Notes under the pieces: generated by a model
The model's input: only the letters and a program-made list of their open reading frames with translations
Told to the model about the DNA's origin: nothing
Database searches by the model: none
In this document: in pieces, positions 34,376-44,281 of the stretch
How the letters are laid out: each line of letters opens with the position of its first letter
Position numbering within the stretch: position 1 is the stretch's first letter
From: an uncultured Eubacteriales bacterium
GTDB taxonomy: Bacteria; Bacillota; Clostridia; Lachnospirales; Lachnospiraceae
Direction of reading: 5' to 3'
Assembly: GCA_949284175.1 (NCBI GenBank)
Contig: CASDVE010000016.1
Span: 1 to 64,000 of the forward strand
DNA: 64,000 nt
Translations under genes and position numbers: made by a program

Positions 34376-34404
34376 TTGACAATACTATCATTTTCTATTA
34401 AGAT
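34376..34404 (+). promoter_or_regulatory. Strong promoter of small RNA A
   Basis: TTGACA (34376-34381), a 17-base spacer and TAAGAT (34399-34404): a consensus -35 with a good -10. No coding sequence follows on the plus strand; the structured RNA does. Confidence 0.75.
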
Positions 34405-34410
34405 AATAAC

Positions 34411-34481
34411 AGATATAGATACTTAGTTTTGGAATTGGCTACCTGGGTAGTTCCCCCATCACTACTGTATCTTTTTATTTT
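34411..34481 (+). ncRNA. Candidate small RNA A
   Basis: The predicted ~70-nt transcript starts 7 bases after the -10. AGATAC (34417-34422) pairs with GTATCT (34467-34472); inside, GG/CC with a bulged TT leads to a 4-bp stem CTAC/GTAG closed by CTGG. A T-rich run (CTTTTTATTTT) follows as terminator. The same architecture recurs 108 bases downstream with compensatory changes. No match to a known family comes to mind. It is divergent from the HEPN gene. Confidence 0.6.
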
Positions 34482-34516
34482 GCATTTTTTCACCCTATTT
34501 TGAATATACTAAGCAT

Positions 34517-34590
34517 TAGAAGAAAGGTGCTTATATACAAAATGGGTTGCCAGGGCAATTCCCCTGTTTATACTGCATCTTTCTTGATTA
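34517..34590 (+). ncRNA. Candidate small RNA B (paralogue of A)
   Basis: AAGAAAGGTGC (34520-34530) pairs over 11 positions with GCATCTTTCTT (34575-34585, one G-U). Inside, GGG/CCC with a bulged TT leads to TTGC/GCAA closed by CAGG. Shared with A: the TT on the 5' side and ACT on the 3' side of the basal stem, the TT bulge, and the C(T/A)GG loop. The stems differ in sequence but stay paired. A weaker promoter (TTGCAT 34480-34485, 19 bases, TATACT 34505-34510) may drive it; alternatively A and B are parts of one longer RNA. The 69-residue plus-strand ORF over it (34500-34709) is not convincing. Confidence 0.55.
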
Positions 34591-34931
34591 TAACATCATA
34601 TTTACAAATCATAAACCAATTTCTTATTGTTGATAGGTTCTTGTCAGGTACACAAGATAAATACCTAATGTCAAAATATCAATCACACATCCCCCCTATT
34701 TTCACATAAATAAAGGATTCTGCATTAAACCATTGACACAATTCTTTCTTCATAAAAAACTTTGGAAGAAAAAAGATTTTTCATGAAAAATGATATATAA
34801 TATAACATATCAAGGATTCTGACTCCTTGCCTTTATGCAGTCAACAAACTAAAATAGGTTGGTGTGAACTTTCACACCAACCTAAACTTTTAAAGAAAAA
34901 ATTACTTTTCTACCTTGCTTAGCAAATACCC
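34591..34931. other. Intergenic region behind the small RNAs
   Basis: No gene is seen. It has a nested hairpin at 34630-34682 (TTGATA/TATCAA outside, AGGT/ACCT, then TCTTGT/ACAAGA around CAGGTAC), a TATAAT at about 34796 followed by a CAAGGA/TCCTTG hairpin (34811-34829), and the hairpin at 34856. Confidence 0.4.
34856..34883. terminator. Hairpin/terminator flanking the glycerate module, left copy
   Basis: AGGTTGGTGTGAA (34856-34868) and TTCACACCAACCT (34871-34883) form a perfect 13-bp stem with a 2-base loop. The same stem occurs at 38597-38624. It lies ~50 bases behind the permease stop and is its probable minus-strand terminator, though the T run is weak. Confidence 0.65.
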
Positions 34932-36191
34932 TTAAGCGATTAAGTATAAAATGACAGAAACAATCGTACTCGTCATTCCCACACACGCTTCATAAGGAAT
35001 CAACTTCATTCTCTCTTTAATATTCATTCCTGCTGCTCCACCGGTTGCATGGAAGAATGAACCATGTGGAAGAGAATCTATAACGGTTGCCCCTGCATGG
35101 ATCATAGCTCCTGCTGATAATGCTGGAATTCCTGCTTTTAATAAAGTACTAGAAAACGTCTGTGATGCAATAGTTGATCCAGCTGTCGTTGAAGCCGTCG
35201 CTCCTGCCATCAAAATTCCAGAAATCGGCGCTAAAATAAACGCTGGCATATGTAGCATTCCTAGCAATGCAATTACATCATATTGCAATGCAGAGGCTTT
35301 GATAATTCCTGCAATAGTGCCTGTTCCTAGTAACAGGATAGAAACCCCTGCCACCTTGCTCAATCCAAATTCTGCATATTCTATAAATTCTTTTATCTTG
35401 CCACAGGCAATGGCACAGATAAATCCTCCTAAAGGAAGTGCGATCAACGGATCAATGATAACTGAAAACAATGGACGCATAGCCAGTAATAATACAACAA
35501 CCACTGGCCCTGCAATTGCCTGAAGAAAAGAAGGCAATTGTTTATTCTCCCGATTTTCTAAATCTTGCTCTCCAACCATATCTCCCTCTTTTTTAGAAAG
35601 TAAAGTTGCCAAAACAACTGTCACTATCATAGCACAAATAGCTGGTATTAGATTTTTTAACATCAGTGAGGTCAAATCCACTTGAAATGCTTCTGAAACT
35701 GCGATGGTATTTGGATTTGGTGATAAAATATTACCTGCTTTTCCTCCTCCAATCATCGCCAATAAAAGAGATGCTTTATTATACCCCGCTTTTTTTCCAA
35801 TGGCTAAGGCAATTGGTGCTACTGTAATAACAGCAATATCAATAAATACACCGACTGCACAAATAATCATCGTAGCTAGTGCAACAGCAATGACAGCCCT
35901 CTTTTCCCCTAGTTTTTTTACAATCACTTCTGCGATTTTTTCTGCTGCTCCTGTCTTAATCAAAGCTCCTGCCAAAATTCCAGAAGTCATAATTCGGAGT
36001 ACCGAAGAAATCATCCCCGAAGAACCATCAACCATTGTGTTCACTGTCAACACAAGATCTCCGCTTCCAATGATTCCCCCTATTAACGCTCCAAAAATTA
36101 AACTATATGCCGGTTGTACCTTTTTTATAATCAAAACAATTGCTACAACCATTCCAATCAAAGCACCGATTGTTGTAAATTCATATTGCAT
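34932..36191 (-). CDS. GntP family permease (probable glycerate transporter)
   Basis: The 419-residue membrane protein of the GntP/Gnt-II family has about 12 hydrophobic segments, with GNILSPNPNTIAVSEAF, IMAGATASTTAGSTIASQ and GATVIDSLPHGSFFH motifs. It imports small hydroxy acids by proton or sodium symport. Its gene follows glycerate kinase by 13 bases, so the likely substrate is D-glycerate; gluconate-type substrates are the alternative. The start at 36191 follows AGAGGGGGAGAAAAA. Confidence 0.9.
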   Translation of the reverse strand: MQYEFTTIGALIGMVVAIVLIIKKVQPAYSLIFGALIGGIIGSGDLVLTVNTMVDGSSGMISSVLRIMTSGILAGALIKTGAAEKIAEVIVKKLGEKRAVIAVALATMIICAVGVFIDIAVITVAPIALAIGKKAGYNKASLLLAMIGGGKAGNILSPNPNTIAVSEAFQVDLTSLMLKNLIPAICAMIVTVVLATLLSKKEGDMVGEQDLENRENKQLPSFLQAIAGPVVVVLLLAMRPLFSVIIDPLIALPLGGFICAIACGKIKEFIEYAEFGLSKVAGVSILLLGTGTIAGIIKASALQYDVIALLGMLHMPAFILAPISGILMAGATASTTAGSTIASQTFSSTLLKAGIPALSAGAMIHAGATVIDSLPHGSFFHATGGAAGMNIKERMKLIPYEACVGMTSTIVSVILYLIA

Positions 36192-36204
36192 TTTTTCTCC
36201 CCCT

Positions 36205-37338
36205 CTATATGTTCATGAATCGAAATACTTGCTCCACCGTATCTATCATATTCGCCTTGGCATTTTCCTGTTTCATGGCCTCTTCCAATGTTGATACTTC
36301 TCTTAAAATTGGAAAGAAAGCATCAATTCCATTTTCATTACATTCTACTGCTTCTCTTGTCACACTTCCTGCAAATGCAATGACCGGAATTTGATATTTT
36401 TTCGCAAGTTTTGCTACACCAACTGGTGCTTTTCCCATGGCTGTTTGAAAATCCAATCTGCCTTCTCCTGTGATAACGAGATCTGCCTCTTTTATATAGT
36501 CTTCAAGTTTTGTTTCTTCTAATACTATCTTAATGCCTGATTCAAGCACCGCATTGGTAAAAGTCAAAAATGCAAAACCAAGTCCTCCAGCAGCCCCTGT
36601 CCCTGCCTGATTTGGATTGGCTTTTTTATATGTTTCCCCTGCTAACTTTGCATAATGTCCAAGCCATTGATCCATCTGCGTAATCATGGATGAAGTTGCT
36701 CCTTTTTGTGGTCCATAGACAGCACTGCACCCATTCTCACCACACAAAATATTTGTCACATCACACGCTACTCGAAACTCACATTCTTTTAATTCTGGCA
36801 AAACACTACTATCTGTGATCCTGTCAAGTTCTTTTAGCCCTTTTGCACCAAATGATACTTGGTTTCCGTTTTGATCAAAAAAACCATATCCTAGTGCTTG
36901 TAACATACCGATACCACCATCATTGGTTGCACTTCCTCCAATCCCAACAAGAAAACGGCGACAACCTTTTGAAATGGCATCTTTTATCACTTCTCCTACC
37001 CCATATGTGGTTGTATGGAATGGATTTCTCTTCTCTTCTGGAACTAAAGTAAGACCTGCCGCTCCTGACATTTCAATCACTGCTGTCTTACTATCTTTCA
37101 TAATCCCGTACTCACACGATACGAGTTCTCCAAGTGGTCCAGTAACCATAACCGTCTGCATACTACCATTCATGCCACGTACCAGTGCTTCCACCGTTCC
37201 TTCTCCGCCATCTGCTAGTGGTCTTACGATAACATCTGCTTTAGAATCCACTCTTCTTATCCCTTCTAAAACGGCATTGCCCGCTTCCATAGAAGTTAAA
37301 CTTCCCTTAAATGAATCAACTGCAACTACTACTTTCAT
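36205..37338 (-). CDS. Glycerate kinase (GarK/GlxK family)
   Basis: The 377-residue protein is a glycerate 2-kinase of the GarK type: VVVAVDSFKGSLTSMEAG at the N terminus, RPLADGGEGTVEAL, GIGGSATNDGGIGMLQALG, CDVTNILCGENGCSAVYGPQKGA and DLVITGEGRLDFQTAMGKAP segments. It uses ATP to make 2-phosphoglycerate, which enters glycolysis. The start at 37338 follows TGGAGGAAA. It is the first gene of a two-gene operon with the permease, divergent from the CdaR-type regulator. Confidence 0.95.
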   Translation of the reverse strand: MKVVVAVDSFKGSLTSMEAGNAVLEGIRRVDSKADVIVRPLADGGEGTVEALVRGMNGSMQTVMVTGPLGELVSCEYGIMKDSKTAVIEMSGAAGLTLVPEEKRNPFHTTTYGVGEVIKDAISKGCRRFLVGIGGSATNDGGIGMLQALGYGFFDQNGNQVSFGAKGLKELDRITDSSVLPELKECEFRVACDVTNILCGENGCSAVYGPQKGATSSMITQMDQWLGHYAKLAGETYKKANPNQAGTGAAGGLGFAFLTFTNAVLESGIKIVLEETKLEDYIKEADLVITGEGRLDFQTAMGKAPVGVAKLAKKYQIPVIAFAGSVTREAVECNENGIDAFFPILREVSTLEEAMKQENAKANMIDTVEQVFRFMNI

Positions 37339-37442
37339 TTTCCTCCTCCATTATTTATCTTTTTCTTATCCCTATTATAAAAATTTTATCTGAAAATTCA
37401 TATGGTATAAATACTATTTTTTTCTTTATTTTCTATATATTA

Positions 37443-37471
37443 TTGTTCCTTATACCAAAGTATGTTAGAAT
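37443..37471 (+). promoter_or_regulatory. Candidate promoter of the CdaR-type gene
   Basis: TTGTTC (37443-37448), 17 bases, TAGAAT (37466-37471), preceded by an extended TG. It lies 32 bases before the start codon in the divergent control region. Confidence 0.45.
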
Positions 37472-37502
37472 CGATACTATCTGCAAACGGAGGGGACATA
37501 CT

Positions 37503-38591
37503 ATGATAACTCAAATTGATCGAACACTAGCTCTTCAAATCGTAAATACGGTAAAAGATGTATGTGGACAGGATATTAACTTCATCAACAAATCGGGCAT
37601 CATATTTGCCAGTACCAATTCAGAAAGAATGGAAACCTATCATGAAATCGGACATAAAGCAGCTCAAACCAATCAAACAATTGAAGTTACTTCTGATGAT
37701 ACCTATACTGGTACACAAAATGGAATCAACCTCCCGATCTATCACAACAATATTTTACTAGCTGTTATCGGTATCACTGGAGAACCTGACAAAGTAAGAA
37801 AATATGCACATCTTGCAGAACGGATTACAAACCTTTTAATTCGCGAACGTGAAATTAATATGTTTAGTCGTTCACAAGCGGATAAAAAACATTTTGTCAT
37901 TGATTCACTCATAAGAAAATCCAATACAAACATGAATTATTTGAATGATTGTCTAAAAGAATTTTCTATCGATATTGTAACACCAAAACGGCTCATTTTA
38001 ATTAAAATTGATACAAGATATAATATTGCCAATCTTTCTCTACTAGAACAAAAGATTACACAAATGTTTCATCTCATTCCGTTACAATTATATACGTTTC
38101 ATTATCCCAATGAATACCTAGCTGTCATAGATGATGAAATCTTTAAAAAAAATTCTTCTGTGTTACAACGCTTTGCTATGGACTATCGCAAATTACTAAA
38201 AGTGACTGTGGGAAAATCTGGTTCTATCTATCAACTGGCAGATTCTTACTCTTCTGCGGTTACTGCATGGAAAAGTATTACAGATGCAACAGAAGGATTT
38301 CTCGTATTTGATGATTTAACGCTTGAAATCATTCTCTCTGGCTTAACATCACCAGAAAGAGAAGAGTTTTTATCAAAGACAATTGCCTCCTTATCCAAAG
38401 ACGAACGCATCCTTTTAAAAACTTATTATCAAGAAGATATGTCCTTACTTCATACTTGTGAGCAACTATTTTTACATAAAAACACACTGCAATACAAATT
38501 AAATGGTATTGATCAAAAATGTGGACTAAATCCACGCAAATTTAAGGATGCAGTTTTGCTATACCTTGCACTAAAACTTTACGATTCATAA
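37503..38591 (+). CDS. CdaR-type sugar diacid/glycerate regulator
   Basis: The 362-residue protein starts at ATG 37503 behind AACGGAGGGGACATACT; the longer frame from 37311 has no site and translates the promoter region. The N-terminal diacid-recognition domain (~1-135: DRTLALQIVNTVKDVCGQDINFI, GINLPIYHNNILLAVIGITGEP) is followed by a linker and a C-terminal PucR/CdaR HTH (LLKTYYQEDMSLLHTCEQLFLHKNTLQYKLNGI region). It is homologous to E. coli CdaR, which activates glycerate and glucarate genes. Divergence from the kinase-permease operon makes those genes its target. Confidence 0.9.
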   Translation: MITQIDRTLALQIVNTVKDVCGQDINFINKSGIIFASTNSERMETYHEIGHKAAQTNQTIEVTSDDTYTGTQNGINLPIYHNNILLAVIGITGEPDKVRKYAHLAERITNLLIREREINMFSRSQADKKHFVIDSLIRKSNTNMNYLNDCLKEFSIDIVTPKRLILIKIDTRYNIANLSLLEQKITQMFHLIPLQLYTFHYPNEYLAVIDDEIFKKNSSVLQRFAMDYRKLLKVTVGKSGSIYQLADSYSSAVTAWKSITDATEGFLVFDDLTLEIILSGLTSPEREEFLSKTIASLSKDERILLKTYYQEDMSLLHTCEQLFLHKNTLQYKLNGIDQKCGLNPRKFKDAVLLYLALKLYDS

Positions 38592-38630
38592 AAAATAGGT
38601 TGGTGTGAATGTTCACACCAACCTATTTTT
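38591..38630. terminator. Bidirectional terminator, right copy of flanking hairpin
   Basis: A perfect 19-bp stem (38591-38609 with 38612-38630) has a 2-base loop and A/T runs on both sides. It ends cdaR (+) and dnaJ (-). Its core is identical to the hairpin at 34856-34883. Confidence 0.9.
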
Positions 38631-38636
38631 TAATCT

Positions 38637-39890
38637 TTATTTCTTCTTTTTCTTTCCCTTTTTAAACAGACCTTCTGCCCAGCTTTCCGCTTTATCTTTT
38701 AGATCTTCTGTTTTATCCTTAATTTCTTTTCCGATATTTTCAAGGGATTCTTCTATATTGTCGTTCTCCAATGTTTGTTTGTGCCTCCCTTTGCCTGCCA
38801 TAGCATCACGAAATGCTTCTAACGCCTCTCTTTGCTCTTTATTTAAACTTGTAGGCACTTGAACAACAAAGGTTACATAGTGATCCCCTCGAACATTTTT
38901 ATTGCGAAGTGTTGGAACACCTTTGCCTTTTAATCGGACTTTTGTATCTGTCTGTGTTCCAGCTTTCATCGTGTATTCCACTTGTCCGTCAACAGTATCG
39001 ATTCTAAGAGTTCCACCAAGTGCTGCATCAGCAAAAGATACTGGAACAGTTGAGAAAATATCATAGCCTTGACGTTTGAAGAATGGATGCTGTTCCACTA
39101 AAACAGTTACCATCAAATCTCCTCTTGGACCACCGTTGATTCCTGGTTCTCCTTTTCCACGAATACGGATGCTCTGTCCATGATCAATTCCGGCAGGAAC
39201 CGTAACAGCAATTTTTTTGCGTTTTTTCACATAACCAGTTCCGCCACAATCTTTACATTTATTTTTAACAATCTTACCAGTTCCATGACAGTCTGGACAG
39301 GTCTGAACATTTCTTACCATCCCAAATAAAGATTGCTGTGTATAGACGATTTGCCCTTTACCACCACATTTTGGACAAGTTTCTGGCTGACTTCCTGGGG
39401 CTGCTCCACTTCCATGACAAGTTTCACATTCTTCGTTTAACGTGAGTTCTAACTCTTTTTCTGTTCCAAATACTGCCTCATTAAACGTAATACGAATGCT
39501 GGCCTTTACATTAGCACCTGCCATTGGCCCATTATTGGCTCTTCTACTTCTTCCGCCACCAAAAATGTCACCAAAAATATCGCCGAACATATCGCCCATA
39601 TCCGCACCGTTAAAATCAAAGCCACCAAAACCGCCGAAACCACCAGCTCCACCTCCGCCTTGTTCAAAGGCTGCATGACCGAACTGATCGTATCTTGCTC
39701 TTTTGTCCGCATCGCTCAATACTTCATAGGCTTCTGTTGCTTCTTTAAATTTTGCTTCTGCCTCAGGGTTATCTGGGTTTGTGTCGGGATGGTATTTTTT
39801 TGCTACTTTACGGTATGCACGCTTAATCTCCGCATCAGTAGCCCCTTTTTGTACCCCGAGGACTTCATAATAATCTCTTTTCTCTGCCAT
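38637..39890 (-). CDS. dnaJ: Chaperone DnaJ (Hsp40)
   Basis: In this 417-residue protein the J domain has the HPD motif (KKYHPDTNP, residues ~34-36). A Gly/Phe-rich region follows, then four zinc motifs ([32 protein letters not shown]) and the C-terminal substrate-binding domain ([16 protein letters not shown]). About 40 residues beyond the usual end form a charged tail closing in GKKKKK. It stimulates DnaK ATPase and hands over unfolded clients. It is the last gene of the heat-shock cluster, but the 309-base gap from dnaK and its own promoter allow separate expression. Confidence 0.95.
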   Translation of the reverse strand: MAEKRDYYEVLGVQKGATDAEIKRAYRKVAKKYHPDTNPDNPEAEAKFKEATEAYEVLSDADKRARYDQFGHAAFEQGGGGAGGFGGFGGFDFNGADMGDMFGDIFGDIFGGGRSRRANNGPMAGANVKASIRITFNEAVFGTEKELELTLNEECETCHGSGAAPGSQPETCPKCGGKGQIVYTQQSLFGMVRNVQTCPDCHGTGKIVKNKCKDCGGTGYVKKRKKIAVTVPAGIDHGQSIRIRGKGEPGINGGPRGDLMVTVLVEQHPFFKRQGYDIFSTVPVSFADAALGGTLRIDTVDGQVEYTMKAGTQTDTKVRLKGKGVPTLRNKNVRGDHYVTFVVQVPTSLNKEQREALEAFRDAMAGKGRHKQTLENDNIEESLENIGKEIKDKTEDLKDKAESWAEGLFKKGKKKKK

Positions 39891-40001
39891 CTTACCTACT
39901 CTGCCTTTCTCTATTCCTTGTTAGAAAACGAATTCTTTTCTCATTCGCTTTTTGTACTTTTCATCACTTATAGTCTTCCCTTAATTAAAACTGCATTTTT
40001 T

Positions 40002-40030
40002 ATTATACTCATAGAAGAAATGTTTTGCAA
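40002..40030 (-). promoter_or_regulatory. Promoter of dnaJ
   Basis: On the minus strand TTGCAA (40025-40030), 17 bases, TATAAT (40002-40007). The leader before dnaJ is about 105 bases. Confidence 0.6.
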
Positions 40031-40082
40031 ATAAATTCATTTTTTTCTCCTCTATAAATATTATATCTTTATATAGCGTAAA

Positions 40083-40118
40083 AGGTTGCTGCAAATGGAA
40101 TGTGATTACAGCCTTTTT
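40083..40118 (-). terminator. Terminator-like hairpin after dnaK
   Basis: AGGTTG-TGCAAA pairs with TTTGCA-CAACCT across one mismatch; TTTTA follows on the minus strand. Together with the 12-bp hairpin at 40155-40182 it separates dnaK from dnaJ. Confidence 0.55.
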
Positions 40119-40154
40119 GCAACAACCTCTTAATTTATTTACGTGAAGACTTAA

Positions 40155-40182
40155 CCAAATGGAAGGCTTTCCTTCCATTTGG
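40155..40182. other. 12-bp hairpin behind dnaK
   Basis: CCAAATGGAAGG and CCTTCCATTTGG pair perfectly around CTTT, 18 bases behind the dnaK stop. No T run follows on the minus strand, so an mRNA end- or processing-protecting role is more likely than termination. Confidence 0.6.
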
Positions 40183-40199
40183 CATGGTCCATGAATCTA

Positions 40200-42068
<1,869 letters not shown>

Positions 42069-42186
42069 CTAATGATTGTCCTTACCTTCCTATTCAAGGC
42101 AATTCACGTTCTCTATCTAAAGTTAAACTAATTGTCATTTTTAATATGGTTCTTTTATAAGTCTTTCACTCATAAAATTTTATCCA

Positions 42187-42834
42187 TTAATTTGCTACCT
42201 TTACCATGCTATGGCGAAGCACTTGATCTTTATACATATAACCTTTTTGGAATTCTTCTGCTACAATGTTTTCACCAAGTTCTTCATCTTCAACGTGCAT
42301 AACTGCATTATGGAAATCTGCATTAAATTCTTTTCCAACCGCATCCATTGGAGATACTCCAATTTCTCCAAACACTGTCATAAGCTGTTTGTAAATAGCA
42401 TCAATTCCTTGTACAAATGCGTTATCTTTCTCTTCTTCGGATACCGCTGATAATCCTCTTTCAAAGTTATCAACAACAGGAAGAAGTTTTTCAAGAACAT
42501 CTTTTGCTCCCATATCGAACATTCTTGTTGTTTCTTTTGCTGTTCTCTTTCTCGCATTTTCAAATTCTGCCATCAAACGTTGGTAGCGATCTTTTAATTC
42601 AGCAACTTCTGCCTCTTTCTTTTCAAGTTCCGCTTCTAAAGCCTTTACATCTACCTTTTTGCGTTTTTTGAAAAGTCCTTCTTTTTTTTCTTTTTCAGTA
42701 TCCGTCGCTTCTTCAGAAGTTTCTTCCCCTTCTTGGGCTTCTTCTGTTACCACTTCTTCCACTGTTTCTTCTGCATCGGTTGCCACAGTTTCTTTATTTT
42801 CATTTTCTTCTAAATTTACTTTGTTCTCTTCCAC
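42187..42834 (-). CDS. grpE: Nucleotide exchange factor GrpE
   Basis: In this 215-residue protein a very acidic N-terminal region (~1-50, many Glu) is followed by a long coiled coil (VKALEAELEKKEAEVAELKDRY) and the conserved part: RLMAEFENARKRTAKE, LLPVVDNFERGL, FGEIGVSPMDAVGKEFNADFHNAVMH, ending in DQVLRHSMVKVAN. It forms dimers and releases ADP from DnaK. It starts 20 bases after hrcA ends and precedes dnaK by 130 bases. Confidence 0.95.
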   Translation of the reverse strand: MEENKVNLEENENKETVATDAEETVEEVVTEEAQEGEETSEEATDTEKEKKEGLFKKRKKVDVKALEAELEKKEAEVAELKDRYQRLMAEFENARKRTAKETTRMFDMGAKDVLEKLLPVVDNFERGLSAVSEEEKDNAFVQGIDAIYKQLMTVFGEIGVSPMDAVGKEFNADFHNAVMHVEDEELGENIVAEEFQKGYMYKDQVLRHSMVKVAN

Positions 42835-42853
42835 TTACTACACCTCTTCTACT

Positions 42854-43879
42854 CTATGTTTTCTTTTTAAATATGGTATCAAGCTCTCCCGTCAACTCTT
42901 TTAACGTGGATACGACTTTTTCATAGTCCATTCGCTTTGGTCCGATAATACCAATGGTTCCTCTTACGCCTTCTTCTAATTCATAAGTTGCTGTTACAAT
43001 ACTGCAATCTTTCATATTTTGAACTGGCGTTTCTTCACCAATATATACTTGAATTGCTTGGTCACTATCTCTTTGTACTTCACCGATCAATTCAACCAAA
43101 GCCTTTTTTTCCTCTAATACTCCAAGCAGTTTGCTTGCTTTTTCCACATTACCAAGCTCTGGATATTTCAAAATATTCGTCGTTCCGCTTGTATACACTT
43201 CTAATTCTCTTGCCTTTGCAATCGCATCAGTAATTCCTGTGAAAATGTGTTCCAGAATTGGTGCGTGCATTCCTGCCTGAACTTTCATTGTCTGCATCAG
43301 TTCTAAATTGATGTCCTGTAATGACAGCCCTTGCAGAAATGAATTCAGTAAGATGTTTAATTTAAGAACTTCATCATTTTCTAAAGGTTCTGACACATCA
43401 ATCAACTTGTTTTTGATGACATTGCCTTCAACCACAATAACAGCAAGGAGTTGGTGTTCATCCACTTGAGATAGTTGAATAAATTTTAGTTTTGTATCCT
43501 TACACTGAGGTGCAGTAACCATAGTCGCATAGTTGGTATTCACTGCTAACACTTTGGCAACTTGTTGTAGTAGATTTTCCATTCGATCCACTTTTTCAAG
43601 TAATGCTAACCGTTCCCCTTTTTCCTCATCTCGTTCCATCATCATTTGATCGACGTAAAAACGATACCCTTGATCTGATGGAATTCTTCCTGCGGAAGTA
43701 TGAGGCTGAAGGATATAGCCCATCTCTTCCAAATCTGCCATTTCATTGCGGATTGTGGCGGAACTTAAATTCAAATCTGTATATTTAGAAATTGTTCTTG
43801 AACCGACAGGCTCTCCTGTTTCTAAATAATTTGCAATAATCGCTCGAAGAATTTTTTGTTTTCTTTCATCTAAGTCCAC
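42854..43879 (-). CDS. hrcA: Heat-inducible transcription repressor HrcA
   Basis: The 341-residue repressor most likely starts at GTG 43879 behind AAAAGAGGTGGTTAT. The longer frame from ATG 43918 begins inside CIRCE and cannot be used from the predicted start point. The N-terminal winged helix (ILRAIIANYLETGEPVGSRTISKY, SSATIRNEMADLEEMGYILQPHTSAGRIPSDQGYR region) binds CIRCE; the C-terminal domain ends with GIIGPKRMDYEKVVSTLKEL. It represses its own operon hrcA-grpE-dnaK in the absence of stress. Confidence 0.95.
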   Translation of the reverse strand: MDLDERKQKILRAIIANYLETGEPVGSRTISKYTDLNLSSATIRNEMADLEEMGYILQPHTSAGRIPSDQGYRFYVDQMMMERDEEKGERLALLEKVDRMENLLQQVAKVLAVNTNYATMVTAPQCKDTKLKFIQLSQVDEHQLLAVIVVEGNVIKNKLIDVSEPLENDEVLKLNILLNSFLQGLSLQDINLELMQTMKVQAGMHAPILEHIFTGITDAIAKARELEVYTSGTTNILKYPELGNVEKASKLLGVLEEKKALVELIGEVQRDSDQAIQVYIGEETPVQNMKDCSIVTATYELEEGVRGTIGIIGPKRMDYEKVVSTLKELTGELDTIFKKKT

Positions 43880-43901
43880 ATAACCACCTCTTTTGTCCTT
43901 A

Positions 43902-43928
43902 TTAGCACTCGTTATCATTGAGTGCTAA
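43902..43928. promoter_or_regulatory. CIRCE operator
   Basis: TTAGCACTC (43902-43910), nine bases, GAGTGCTAA (43920-43928): the perfect consensus inverted repeat bound by HrcA. It covers the region just downstream of the transcription start of hrcA. Confidence 0.98.
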
Positions 43929-43941
43929 CATCTTTATACAT

Positions 43942-43970
43942 AAAGTATCACTTTCTATTTTCTTTGTCAA
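43942..43970 (-). promoter_or_regulatory. hrcA operon promoter
   Basis: On the minus strand TTGACA (43965-43970), 17 bases, TACTTT (43942-43947). The start point would fall a few bases before CIRCE, as expected for HrcA repression. Confidence 0.65.
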
Positions 43971-44204
43971 TATTTATTTTAAATTTTTTTGAAAAACTTC
44001 CTTTTAAAGGAAAGAATTTTTATATTTTTATATTCTTTTTTTGCTCTTGACTTTCTTATTATCCCAAAATCATTTTTATTTATTATGAATAGTTTTCTTC
44101 GATATTTTTAGACATTTTTCATTTATATATCTCCTATAATCCCTTTATTTTCCATCGTTTTATAATGATTGTTCAAAAAAAGTTATTTTTATAACTATAT
44201 TTTG

Positions 44205-44233
44205 TTGCATTATAACAATATTTTTGTTACACT
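44205..44233 (+). promoter_or_regulatory. Candidate hppA promoter
   Basis: TTGCAT (44205-44210), 17 bases, TACACT (44228-44233), about 50 bases before the hppA start. The rest of the 350-base gap to hrcA is AT-rich with no other feature I can support. Confidence 0.5.
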
Positions 44234-44281
44234 AATCAACAGAAGTTTAATAAAAAACTATCTTTAAAGGAGGTAAGGTAT

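Larger units (their letters stand above)
39891..40199. other. dnaK-dnaJ intergenic region
   Basis: On the minus strand it holds, in order, a 12-bp hairpin (40155-40182), a terminator-like hairpin (40083-40118), a possible 19-codon ORF with GGAGAAAAAA before its ATG (about 39981-40040), a good promoter and the dnaJ leader. Confidence 0.6.

Noticed and set aside
34411..34590. CRISPR array or crRNA-like repeats
   Set aside because: Only two units, with different stem sequences and a structured, promoter-bearing spacer; CRISPR repeats would be identical. No cas genes nearby.
34500..34709. 69-residue ORF over small RNA B
   Set aside because: No ribosome binding site, and the RNA stems with compensatory changes explain the conservation better.
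43879..43918. ATG 43918 as the hrcA start
   Set aside because: It lies within the CIRCE operator and has no ribosome binding site; GTG 43879 has one.
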